Positions 35,288 to 43,648 of a stretch of 64,000 nucleotides of DNA are shown here, piece by piece (position 1 is the first letter of the stretch; the number at the start of each line of letters is the position of its first letter). The position numbers and the translations under genes are program-made. The notes beneath the pieces are model-generated. The model did not search any database and had not been told where the DNA came from. It saw only the letters and a list, made by a program, of their open reading frames with translations. Source of the DNA: Pelobacter sp. (GTDB lineage: Bacteria; Desulfobacterota; Desulfuromonadia; Geobacterales; Pseudopelobacteraceae); contig JAVBXN010000026.1 of NCBI GenBank assembly GCA_030824515.1, forward strand, positions 44,567 through 108,566, written 5' to 3'.

Positions 35288-36572
35288 TTACAGCAGCCGA
35301 TTCAGGCTGAAAGCCTTCTGACACCGGCAGCACACTGCCTGCCTCGGGCATCAGATAGGCGCGCCAGCCTGGAGGAGACAGGCCGGCCGCCAACGCCATC
35401 GCCTCATCGAGCGTGGCAGCCGGCAGCATGCTCATCTCCCTCACCTGCTGCCCGGGAAACCGGGAGACAAGAATGGTGCGGAAGCGCTGGGCCTTCTGCA
35501 GCATCGAATAAGCGGTCTGACCGTTGATTTCGTAATGCTCGCGCAATGCCGCTTCGAAGGCGTCCAGCTGCTTGTGGCGGAACCAGTTGAAGAAGGTGCT
35601 GTTGCCGAATCCGTCGCGGCACTCCGCCAGCAGAATCAGGACTCCGCCGTCGTGGATCGCCTGGGAGGCATACTCCATCGACTTGTGGGCCTGGATCAGG
35701 TTGATGTCCTTGGGAAAACCTCCGCAGGAAGCTATCACCAGATCGGCCTTTTCCCGCAGCGGGAATGCAAAGAATTCGGAATAAAAGCGGCAGCCGGCTT
35801 CGTGCGCCTCGCGCCAGTCACCGGCAAAGGCGGCCATGATGCGCTTGTCGGGAGTCAGCACGGTATTCAGGATAAAATCGGGCGCTGCCATCGCACAGGC
35901 TTCAAGCATGGCCTGATGCACCGGGTTGCCATCCAGGTTGCCGGTTGTTGCCAGTGGATTTTTGCCGTTCCCCGCGCCGGGGTTTAGTACGGCAAAGTGG
36001 CTGGCCATGCAGGCCTGACGGCTGGCGATACCGGGCAGTACACTCTTGCGTCCGCCGCCGAAACCGGCAAAGTAGTGAAATCCGATCGTGCCGGTCAATA
36101 TCAGGTGATCGGCCTCGACCGCCTTGCGATTGATGCTGACCCTGATACCGTTCGAAGTGGTGCCGAGCAGGGCCAGATGCCCCGATTCGTCGCACTCGTG
36201 GTCAGTCACGCGAATCCGGCCATAAAGCGGCCCGACGATCTTCTGGTGTTCGTGGTCGGTCTGTTTGCGGTGAATTCCGAGTGCGATCAGTATCTCGATA
36301 TCGCGGTCGGCAATCCCCTGACGGTTTAAACGTTCCACCAGCAAGGGGAGATAGATTTCGCTGCCGCTATAACGGGTGATGTCCGAGGTGACAATGACGA
36401 CCTTCTCACCGGGTCTGAATCCGGAGATCGTCGCTAGACAGGCATCAAGAGCGGCATTGATAATGTTTTCTGAGGGTTCGGCGGGCTGGGATAACAGGGG
36501 GACTATGACTCCCGCCAGACGTTCCGGCGGGAGTTCGAGATTAAACGATGATGAACCGTATTTCAGTTCCAT
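35280..36572 (-). CDS. LarA-like nickel-pincer racemase family protein (DUF2088)
   Basis: 430 residues from ATG 36572, where the family-typical MELKYG start begins; 18 extra upstream codons lack support. LarA motifs: a His in ALGIHRKQT, and HYFAGFGGGRKSVLPGIAS with the cofactor-binding Lys, followed by NPLATTGNLDGNPVH. LarA-family proteins use a nickel-pincer nucleotide made by LarB/C/E to racemise 2-hydroxy acids; those genes are not in this window. The exact substrate is unknown; it could differ from lactate. Possible nickel link to the importer at 50.5 kb. Confidence 0.85.
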   Translation of the reverse strand: MELKYGSSSFNLELPPERLAGVIVPLLSQPAEPSENIINAALDACLATISGFRPGEKVVIVTSDITRYSGSEIYLPLLVERLNRQGIADRDIEILIALGIHRKQTDHEHQKIVGPLYGRIRVTDHECDESGHLALLGTTSNGIRVSINRKAVEADHLILTGTIGFHYFAGFGGGRKSVLPGIASRQACMASHFAVLNPGAGNGKNPLATTGNLDGNPVHQAMLEACAMAAPDFILNTVLTPDKRIMAAFAGDWREAHEAGCRFYSEFFAFPLREKADLVIASCGGFPKDINLIQAHKSMEYASQAIHDGGVLILLAECRDGFGNSTFFNWFRHKQLDAFEAALREHYEINGQTAYSMLQKAQRFRTILVSRFPGQQVREMSMLPAATLDEAMALAAGLSPPGWRAYLMPEAGSVLPVSEGFQPESAAVNG

Positions 36573-36585
36573 CCGCGGTGGCCTT

Positions 36586-36831
36586 TCAAATCCAGGCGTC
36601 TCCGCCGTCGTACTCATAATCGCCACCCTTGGTCTTGGGTGTGACCTTGAACTTGGCTTCGCGTGCCAGACGTTTTACACGTTCGGCGGCGGTTTCACCC
36701 AGTCCGGAAAGTTTCTCGCGCATTTCGCAACCGGGCGCCGGAGCCAGCAGGAGAGCGGCGGCGGCGCCGATCACGGCTCCGGAAACAAAGGCAATCACAG
36801 CAGCTGCGGCATTATCGTTGTTGGTTGACAT
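36586..36831 (-). CDS. YtxH-like small membrane protein
   Basis: 81 residues, AAGGAG before the ATG. One TM segment (AAAAVIAFVSGAVIGAAAALLLAP) with the Gly-rich YtxH pattern, then an amphipathic region (MREKLSGLGETAAERVKRLAREA). YtxH family proteins are linked to general stress but have no known activity. 13 bp upstream of the LarA-like gene. Confidence 0.8.
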   Translation of the reverse strand: MSTNNDNAAAAVIAFVSGAVIGAAAALLLAPAPGCEMREKLSGLGETAAERVKRLAREAKFKVTPKTKGGDYEYDGGDAWI

Positions 36832-36942
36832 GACAGACTCCTTTTATAGTGATACCCAAATTTAATGTAAACAGGATCTATTTCTAGCACAGCGTAAAGG
36901 TGGAATCAAAACAAAATTGACAGCCGTCAATCCCCGCCACAA

Positions 36943-37329
36943 TCAGCACAGTCCATGCTTGCCCAGAAGCTCGTTAAAGCTCTGCTGCATCAGCGGTTTG
37001 GTGAGATAATCATCGCAATCGCCATGCATCAGCGCATCGAACATGTCGTCCGGGGAACTGCTGCCCGTGACCATGAAAACCGTTGCCCGTGCTCCGCCAT
37101 GGGCGGACTCCATCTCCCTGATCTCCTTCAGCGTTTCATGCCCATCTTTGCCCGGCATGAAGATGTCCATGCAGATCAGGTCATAATAGGTTTTGCTTTC
37201 AAGGGCGCTTTCCACCAGCTTCAACGCATCCTCTCCACTTTCGGCAAAGGCAACCGTGGCACGCCCTTCAAGAAAAATGGCCAGCAACTCACGGTTCATT
37301 TCCACATCGTCAACAATCAAGGCTTTCAT
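36943..37329 (-). CDS. Single-domain response regulator
   Basis: 128 residues, receiver only: DD at 7-8, phospho-acceptor Asp in DLICMDIFMPG, T/S in VTGSS, and K in LTKP. No output domain, so a CheY-like phosphorelay member. Its start overlaps the FapA-like stop by 4 bp; probable target is the hybrid kinase at 39346. Confidence 0.92.
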   Translation of the reverse strand: MKALIVDDVEMNRELLAIFLEGRATVAFAESGEDALKLVESALESKTYYDLICMDIFMPGKDGHETLKEIREMESAHGGARATVFMVTGSSSPDDMFDALMHGDCDDYLTKPLMQQSFNELLGKHGLC

Positions 37330-38801
37330 GCCCCATCCTCCTGTAAGCTCGATCGGTTTTTCTGCTGTTCCAGCAGGTGCTGCTGAATGAAGGTGTCCTC
37401 GATCATTCCTGCCTTGAAAGAGAGCGGCGTCATCCCCAGAAAGCGGAACCCGCCTTCAATCGTGTTCTCGATGATGCTGACCGGCCCCTTGCGTTCTTCG
37501 GCGATATTTTCGCCGATCATGCCAAGGGTGATATTGACCCCTTCGTAAAGCATCTTTTTTACATTTACCTTCGGATTGCACTCTGCATGTGTCCTGGAGC
37601 GGACCTCGTGGGTCCGCTCGGTAATATTGGCCCGTTTGGCGGAGAACGCCTTCATATCCACGGTCCCCTTCGCCGCGGCGCTGAATTCCGCAACCAGAAC
37701 TTTCAACTCGTTAAACAGGCTGTTGAGTTCTTCCAGATCACCGTAGTGAACTCCGGCAACCACGCGGGTTCGAAGCGATGTGACCGTTCCCAGTACGCCG
37801 CACTCGATGCCGGCCAGTGCAAAACTTTCACCTCCGCTCAGCCCCCCCTTGTTGACGTAGATCGCCCCCAGGCACTTGATGTGGGAGTTGCGGATCTCAA
37901 CCTCGGCCTTGATATCGCAGGCACATTCAACCAATGCTTCATAGATGAAGTTGGCGTAAATCGTGCCGCCACAGCGGATCGACCCGGTTCCCTGGCCGCT
38001 CATGCCGCAAAAGGTGATGTCACCATCAGATTCAATCGAGCAGACCCCGATGTTTCCCTGAATCTTGATACCTTTGGTGGCCTTGATAAAGAAGCCGTCC
38101 AGTACGTCACCCTTGATCTCCACATACCCCTTGAAGGAGATGTTGCCGACCTTGAAATCCACATCTCCGTCAATCTCATAGACATCCTCGACCGAAATCG
38201 CGTTCCCCCGGCAGCAGACTCGTCCGGCAAGCACCGAGACCACGTCCCTGCCATCATCAAGGCGGACATTCGGGCCAAGTTCGAGTTTGACCGGGATTCC
38301 AGGCTGGGGAGGGATGATTTTCCCGGTAACGGTTTTGCCGGGTGTTCCGGGACCGGGGGGCCTGACCGTCGCCACCAGCACCCCGGCATCGACATTCAGA
38401 AACGATTGTACATGTCGAAAATCAACTGTCCCATCGGTTTTGATATCCGAGTCGGTTTTCTCCAGATCATCGGTCACACTCATCACAATCTGGCCGTCTT
38501 CGCCCGGAACCATCGGGATTCCTCGTGCCAGCAGCAAGCCGTTCACGGACTTTGCACTGGCCGCGCAATTGAGAAGAGAGGCGGCCGACTCGGGAATTAT
38601 ACCCTCCTTGATCTTGAACTGCGCCAAATGTGTCTGCAACTCGGCCCCGGTGAGAGGCGCTCCTCCGGTGGTGGCCGGCTCATAGAAGCAGTGGCACTCA
38701 ACTTCATCCGGGCTGATCTCGAACGCAAGGGTATAGCCGTAGCGCTTGATTTCCTGGCGACTGACCGACTCGGCACCCTTTATGAATTGATTTTCAGCCA
38801 T
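37326..38801 (-). CDS. FapA/DUF342-like polymer-forming protein
   Basis: 491 residues with the DUF342 (FapA) beta-helix: VRPPGPGTPGKTVTGK, then repeated G-x-I/V segments (YEIDGDVDFKVGNISFKGYVEIKGDV, IQGNIGVCSIESDGDI). A helical C-terminal part follows. The family is widespread in sporeformers and delta-proteobacteria; possibly a cytoskeletal/regulatory scaffold. It is embedded in the signalling operon between two receivers. Confidence 0.85.
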   Translation of the reverse strand: MAENQFIKGAESVSRQEIKRYGYTLAFEISPDEVECHCFYEPATTGGAPLTGAELQTHLAQFKIKEGIIPESAASLLNCAASAKSVNGLLLARGIPMVPGEDGQIVMSVTDDLEKTDSDIKTDGTVDFRHVQSFLNVDAGVLVATVRPPGPGTPGKTVTGKIIPPQPGIPVKLELGPNVRLDDGRDVVSVLAGRVCCRGNAISVEDVYEIDGDVDFKVGNISFKGYVEIKGDVLDGFFIKATKGIKIQGNIGVCSIESDGDITFCGMSGQGTGSIRCGGTIYANFIYEALVECACDIKAEVEIRNSHIKCLGAIYVNKGGLSGGESFALAGIECGVLGTVTSLRTRVVAGVHYGDLEELNSLFNELKVLVAEFSAAAKGTVDMKAFSAKRANITERTHEVRSRTHAECNPKVNVKKMLYEGVNITLGMIGENIAEERKGPVSIIENTIEGGFRFLGMTPLSFKAGMIEDTFIQQHLLEQQKNRSSLQEDGA

Positions 38802-38913
38802 AAGTAGCCCTGTTGGATACTATGCTTATCAGTGCGCTGCAGAACAACCGGGCAATGCCAGAAAATTATAATGTCAAATAAGCTCTTTGCAATTTGCCGG
38901 ATCAGGCCCGGCA

Positions 38914-39321
38914 TCAATGTTGCCCGCGCATGCCCAGTTTGCCCAGAATTGCCAGCAACTTGTCCGGTTGCACCGGCTTGACCAGGTGCGCGGCCGACCT
39001 GGCCGAGACATAAGCCTGGATCACATCGCTCGGAGTATTCAGGGATGACAGAACGACTATGCTGACCCCGCTGTTGATCGAGACACCCCACTCCTTCTCG
39101 ATCATGCGAATCTCTTTTGCTGCGGTATGACCATCCATTTCCGGCATCACAATATCCAGGATTATCAGATCATAGGGGTTGCCGCCCTCAAATGCGTCGC
39201 GGAACATCTCAACCGCTTTCAAGCCGTTTTCAGCCATCTCGCACTCGGCAATTCCTTCCAGGTAGCTGGCAATCAACTCACGTCCCAGTTCATCGTCATC
39301 CACCACCAGACATCGCACCAT
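38914..39321 (-). CDS. Single-domain response regulator
   Basis: 135 residues from ATG 39321 with GGAGGTT upstream; an earlier ATG overlaps that site. Receiver features: DDDE, phospho-acceptor D in DLIILDIVMPEMDG, LSSL and LVKPVQP. No output domain. Begins 24 bp after the hybrid kinase stop and is the probable phosphate acceptor of its HPt domain. Confidence 0.92.
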   Translation of the reverse strand: MVRCLVVDDDELGRELIASYLEGIAECEMAENGLKAVEMFRDAFEGGNPYDLIILDIVMPEMDGHTAAKEIRMIEKEWGVSINSGVSIVVLSSLNTPSDVIQAYVSARSAAHLVKPVQPDKLLAILGKLGMRGQH

Positions 39322-39345
39322 AAATCCAACCTCCATTGGAATCCA

Positions 39346-41544
39346 TCAGGTTTCGGCAATAAACCCCAAAGCCCCGACCGTCTCGATAAATGCGCTGTAT
39401 TCCAACTGCAGCGTGGCAAACCGCTGTGGAGTTTCCGTCAGATCACCTTCCTTGGCCGTTTTTTCAATCATCGCAGCCATCTGATGTATCCGTTGCGCGG
39501 CAATATTTCCGGCCGAGCCCTTGATCGCGTGGGCATGCCGCCGCACCGCTTCCGCATCCTCCGCCTCCAGAGACGTAGCCAGACCCTCCAGTTGCGGCAA
39601 AACCCCCTTGCAAAACAGCCCGATAAAGCGCGGTACCATTTCAGGGCGGCCCCCAAGCCGTTCCAGAAGCTCTTTATGGTCAAAAATCTCAATCGATTCA
39701 TCTAGTTCATCCGGAGACGATTTCGGTATCGATTTCGCCGGAGTATTCTCCGTAACCGTTTCAGCGGTTGCCATCCGACGATCACAGAATCTGTTCAACA
39801 ATTGAAGCAGTTGGGCCGGTTTGACCGGCTTGCTAAGATAATCATCCATGCCGGCATCGATGCAGATCTGGCGATCCTCGTTACCGGCAAATGCGGTCAT
39901 GGCCACTATCGGCACAGACACACTCCGCCCAATGGCACGCTCGTATTCCCGGATTGCCCTGGCTGACTGCAATCCGTCCATTTCCGGCATCTGAACATCC
40001 ATCAATACGATATCAAAGTGCCCGGACCTGTATTGATCATACGCCTTACGCCCATCCTCGGCAAATGTGATCCGGTGATGATATGGTTCCAGAATCGCCT
40101 GTACCAGGGCCCGGTTTATTTCCACGTCATCGGCGAGCAGGATATCCAGCGGAGCTTGCCCGGACAGGTCGGAAGCCGGTGATAACTCCATGTCCGCAGC
40201 CAGCAGCTCCTCGCTGCCGACCTGGAAGCGGGCCGTAAAATGAAAGCAGCTCCCTTCCCCCAGACGGCTTTCGACCCAGATTTCTCCATCCATCAACTCC
40301 ACCAGCTTTTTGCAGATTGCAAGGCCGAGCCCGGTTCCGCCGAATTTCCTCGTGGTGGAGGTGTCAGCCTGCTCGAACTGATTAAAAATCCGCTGGCAGG
40401 CCTCCTCGGCAATTCCTATCCCTGTATCGGAGACACGGACGTGCAGCGTGACATCATCCATCTCCCGCGAATCCAGATCGACCTCGACCGTGATCCGCCC
40501 CTGCTGACAGAACTTGACCGCGTTTCCCACCAGGTTGGTCAGAACCTGGCGCAGCCGGCCATGATCCCCCACCAGGCAGGCCGGCACGGCAAGGTCTATC
40601 CGGGAAGTCAGCCCGAGCCCCTTTTCCTCGCACCTTATCAGAAGCCCTCCCAGGCAGCGCTCCACCACATCCCGGAGACTGAAGGGAACTTTCTCCAGCG
40701 TGAATTTGCCGGCCTCGATCTTGGAGAAGTCCAGGATGTCGTTGATAATCAGCATCAGGCTGTCGGCGGAATCCTTGATGGCCCGCAGGTATTTTTTCTC
40801 CTTCTGCGGTGTAAGCCCCCCCTGCAGCATCAGCTCGGTCATACCCATTACCCCGTTCATGGGTGTGCGGATTTCATGACTCATGTTGGCCAGAAAGTCG
40901 CTTTTGGCAAGATTGGCCGCCTCCGCCTGTCGGCGGGCCTCTTCCAGATCGCGGGTCCTCAGCTGCACCCGTTCCTCCAGGTGCTGGGTATGGTCGTGCA
41001 GCATGCCGTACAGAATGGTGCTCTCCAGGGCATAGGCGCAGGTATACAGCACGATCGAAAGCGCATTCAGCGAAGCGCCGTCCAGCGCGGCCGAGCTGCC
41101 GGGCAGGGTGCCGACGAACATCCCCCGGACACAGGACTGGGTGGCCACGACCTGCAGCAGCAGAGTCTCTCCGTTATCCATCGGAACCAGAACCGCCTGG
41201 TTGCGGTTAAGCGCCCAGGCGAAAGTGCCGTCCATCATGCGGGCTTCGACCTGGCTCTGCAGATTGTCTTGCGAAGCGGGAGGATCAGCCACCACCAGCT
41301 CAAAACTGCCGTCAAACTGGCTGTCGAGAAAGCCCATGGATTGGAAGGAAAAAAGGCGCCGCAACTGGCTGGCCGTAGCCTTGAAAATCCCCGAACCGTC
41401 CTTTGCGCGACTGAGATCGCCCTGGAACTCGCTGCTGGAGGCCAGCATTTCCAGAATCGACATGAAGCGCTGGTTGGATTCCTCAAGATAGCTGACCCGT
41501 TCCTGGAGGAACTCGGGCGAGTTGGATATATTCCGGTCAACCAT
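39346..41544 (-). CDS. Hybrid sensor histidine kinase with REC and HPt domains
   Basis: 732 residues; AGGAGGGG before the ATG. A coiled N-terminus leads to a GAF-like sensor (~35-180), a coiled coil, HisKA with H223 in [14 protein letters not shown], HATPase ([18 protein letters not shown]), a receiver with Asp near 515 ([13 protein letters not shown]) and a C-terminal HPt with the His in HAIKGSAGN. No TM segment, so a cytosolic multi-step phosphorelay. Overlaps the upstream HDOD gene by 8 bp. Confidence 0.95.
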   Translation of the reverse strand: MVDRNISNSPEFLQERVSYLEESNQRFMSILEMLASSSEFQGDLSRAKDGSGIFKATASQLRRLFSFQSMGFLDSQFDGSFELVVADPPASQDNLQSQVEARMMDGTFAWALNRNQAVLVPMDNGETLLLQVVATQSCVRGMFVGTLPGSSAALDGASLNALSIVLYTCAYALESTILYGMLHDHTQHLEERVQLRTRDLEEARRQAEAANLAKSDFLANMSHEIRTPMNGVMGMTELMLQGGLTPQKEKKYLRAIKDSADSLMLIINDILDFSKIEAGKFTLEKVPFSLRDVVERCLGGLLIRCEEKGLGLTSRIDLAVPACLVGDHGRLRQVLTNLVGNAVKFCQQGRITVEVDLDSREMDDVTLHVRVSDTGIGIAEEACQRIFNQFEQADTSTTRKFGGTGLGLAICKKLVELMDGEIWVESRLGEGSCFHFTARFQVGSEELLAADMELSPASDLSGQAPLDILLADDVEINRALVQAILEPYHHRITFAEDGRKAYDQYRSGHFDIVLMDVQMPEMDGLQSARAIREYERAIGRSVSVPIVAMTAFAGNEDRQICIDAGMDDYLSKPVKPAQLLQLLNRFCDRRMATAETVTENTPAKSIPKSSPDELDESIEIFDHKELLERLGGRPEMVPRFIGLFCKGVLPQLEGLATSLEAEDAEAVRRHAHAIKGSAGNIAAQRIHQMAAMIEKTAKEGDLTETPQRFATLQLEYSAFIETVGALGFIAET

Positions 41545-42412
41545 CGGCCCCTCCTGACAGGATCGAAAAGGTTTCGTTGATCTGGGATTCGGACTGCTTC
41601 AAAACAGTGCCCAGCATCTGGGGTGACAGCCCCAGCCGGTCCCAGGCCGGCTCATCCAACGGCGGCACCCCGGCCTCGGCCCCATGCCCCAGTTCCATGG
41701 ACTGGCAGATGATATCCGCAAGGTGGATCAGGGCCGTTTCGAGGCGGAACTGCTCGGCGGAACCGGGATTATGGTGAAAAGCCACCGGTTCGCCGATACT
41801 GGCGGGAATCTTCCATTTCCTGAGCAGCGCCCCGCCAAGATCGGCGTGGTCGAACCCGAGCCGTTCCCGCTCCAGATGCAGGTAAAGCATGCCGGTGTCG
41901 CGCTGGGCCTCCAGGAGTTCGCGGCTCAACTCCGGCCGGGCGGTGGCCAGCACGACCTGTCCCACATCGTGGAGCATGCCGGCCACGAAGAGCCGTTCCA
42001 CATTCGACTCGCGCCGGTAGACCGCCAGGCTGCGGGCAATGATGCCGCAAGCGATGCAGTGGCGCCAGAAAGAGGTCATGTTCAGCAGATCTTCCGGAAT
42101 CCCCTTGAAAACCCCCATCACCGAAGCAGCCAGCGCCAGATCCCGCAGCTGCTGGGTTCCGATGATGGTTACCGCTTTGGTGATCGACTCGACCTTTGCA
42201 TAACAGCCGAACATCGGGCTGTTGGCCAGCCTCAGCAGTCTTGCCGTCAGACCCTGGTCCTCGGTTATGATTTTGGATATGTCATCAATGGAACTGCGCG
42301 GATGGTTGATAGTCTCGTTAAGACGTTCGTAGAACAGCGGGAGAGAATAGACGGTGCTGGTTTCTTCCACCAGCCGTTCGATGGTGGTGGGCGGGTAATC
42401 AGACATGGCCAT
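41537..42412 (-). CDS. HDOD-domain signalling protein
   Basis: 291 residues, HDOD throughout: SLPLFYERL, TEDQGLTARLLRLANSPMFG, VAGMLHDVGQV and a later FHH. Overlaps the preceding small gene by 14 bp and the kinase by 8 bp, so translationally coupled and likely a component or target of this phosphorelay. HD residues are partly retained, activity uncertain. Confidence 0.9.
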   Translation of the reverse strand: MAMSDYPPTTIERLVEETSTVYSLPLFYERLNETINHPRSSIDDISKIITEDQGLTARLLRLANSPMFGCYAKVESITKAVTIIGTQQLRDLALAASVMGVFKGIPEDLLNMTSFWRHCIACGIIARSLAVYRRESNVERLFVAGMLHDVGQVVLATARPELSRELLEAQRDTGMLYLHLERERLGFDHADLGGALLRKWKIPASIGEPVAFHHNPGSAEQFRLETALIHLADIICQSMELGHGAEAGVPPLDEPAWDRLGLSPQMLGTVLKQSESQINETFSILSGGADG

Positions 42413-42752
42413 GCTGAACCTTCCTTAGTGCCGCAATCCGCATCAGCTCGATAATGGCGGGATGGCTCCGGTTCGTATGCTTGAAAAGAGGCGCCAGTTC
42501 CTGTTCGGCCGCGGCCAGTTCCAGCGGATCCACATCAGAAGGGGTCTGGTCGGCGGAGTCATCGCTTCCCTGTCCTTCGATGTCCGCCTCCAAAACTCCC
42601 CAGGTTCGAAAAATGACCAGGTGCTTCTGGGTCAGCTCGGCCCCGGCTCCCAGCAGCATGCGCCCTGCCCGGTCATGGACATCACTGGCCAGCACCATTC
42701 CGGTTTCAATATTTTCAATGGCTACCTTTCCCACATATCCCCCGACAGGCAT
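42399..42752 (-). CDS. Small HD-associated accessory protein
   Basis: 117 residues: the N-terminal half (VAIENIETGMVLASDVHDRAGRMLLGAGAELTQKHLVI then WGV) is the short beta module that often precedes HD-GYP/HDOD domains; here it is a separate polypeptide 'split' from the HDOD protein, with 14-bp overlap. The C-terminus is a charged helix. No strong ribosome site. Confidence 0.72.
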   Translation of the reverse strand: MPVGGYVGKVAIENIETGMVLASDVHDRAGRMLLGAGAELTQKHLVIFRTWGVLEADIEGQGSDDSADQTPSDVDPLELAAAEQELAPLFKHTNRSHPAIIELMRIAALRKVQHGHV

Positions 42753-42831
42753 GGCATCGCCCGGATTGAAGACAGAAGCGTTTCTGCTGCAAATTGTCTA
42801 ATCTATACATCAATTGCCTGAACTCCGGCAA

Positions 42832-43548
42832 TCATTCATCCTCCGCGATAAAGCTCCGGCCACCCAGCCGACTCAATTCATCTTTCTGCGATCCGGTCAG
42901 TTCGATGAACCTGACCCCCATCCCCGGCAGGCAGCGGGGTTCACCCCATGACCTGACCGAACGGACCTCCACCGGAATGGGTGAAGCATCTTCCAGGTCC
43001 GCAATGGTAAGCCAGCCCCGTTCTCCGATTTTCCACGGCTCAAAACTGACCAGAAAGCACCCTTCACGGGATATGCTGGTAGTCACGGATTTTGTTCCCG
43101 GCACATTTTCAGCCGGCCTGAACAGATGCAGTATTGCCGGGTAAGTCTGGTGGGAGCGTTCACAGGTCCGGATTTTACGTTCAATAAATGGTCTGCAATA
43201 TTTGCTGACGAAATCAGCCGGCAATATTTTTCCGGAATACGTGGTTCCGAATGGAAGCGTGCGGATTTCAGCGGTGGTTTCGTTGCATTTGAGGCGCAGC
43301 GCCGGAAAAAGTCCAACCAGAACCGTCAGCAGGTGTTTTTCCTCCTCGCTGCCGCGCATATAGGTGGGCATATCGACCAGGATCCCGCTCAGTGGGCAGT
43401 AGAGCTCCCGGTCAAAGAAATCCATCAGCGCTTGTACGCAAACCAGCGACACATCCGGGGCGTTCAGTTCGGCCTGATACAGGCGACGGCTCTCCCCTTC
43501 ACGGCAGATCAGCAGAATGTTTGTCACCGGACTCCGGTCTTCACCCAT
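42832..43548 (-). CDS. PilZ-domain protein with receiver-like N-terminus
   Basis: 238 residues from ATG 43548 (GGAGAG upstream). Residues ~1-120 resemble a receiver fold without the acceptor Asp site (NILLICREGESRRLYQAEL, ILVDMP). Residues ~130-235 are PilZ-like: YPAILHL, TSISREGCFLVS, GMGVRFIEL. The second c-di-GMP motif (D/N)xSxxG reads SISREG, and the RxxxR is displaced, so nucleotide binding may be lost. First gene of the signalling operon. Confidence 0.72.
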   Translation of the reverse strand: MGEDRSPVTNILLICREGESRRLYQAELNAPDVSLVCVQALMDFFDRELYCPLSGILVDMPTYMRGSEEEKHLLTVLVGLFPALRLKCNETTAEIRTLPFGTTYSGKILPADFVSKYCRPFIERKIRTCERSHQTYPAILHLFRPAENVPGTKSVTTSISREGCFLVSFEPWKIGERGWLTIADLEDASPIPVEVRSVRSWGEPRCLPGMGVRFIELTGSQKDELSRLGGRSFIAEDE

Positions 43549-43648
43549 ATAGCTCTCCACAGCATTGCATACCATTCCTATACCACAGGGCGCGCCATTT
43601 TCAAAAGTTTGTTGTTAATGAATGGCTCCGATTGTTTTTGGTAACAAA

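Noticed and set aside
37377..38807. 476-codon plus-strand open frame
   Set aside because: Antisense of the FapA-like gene; composition is that of a complement of GC-rich coding DNA.
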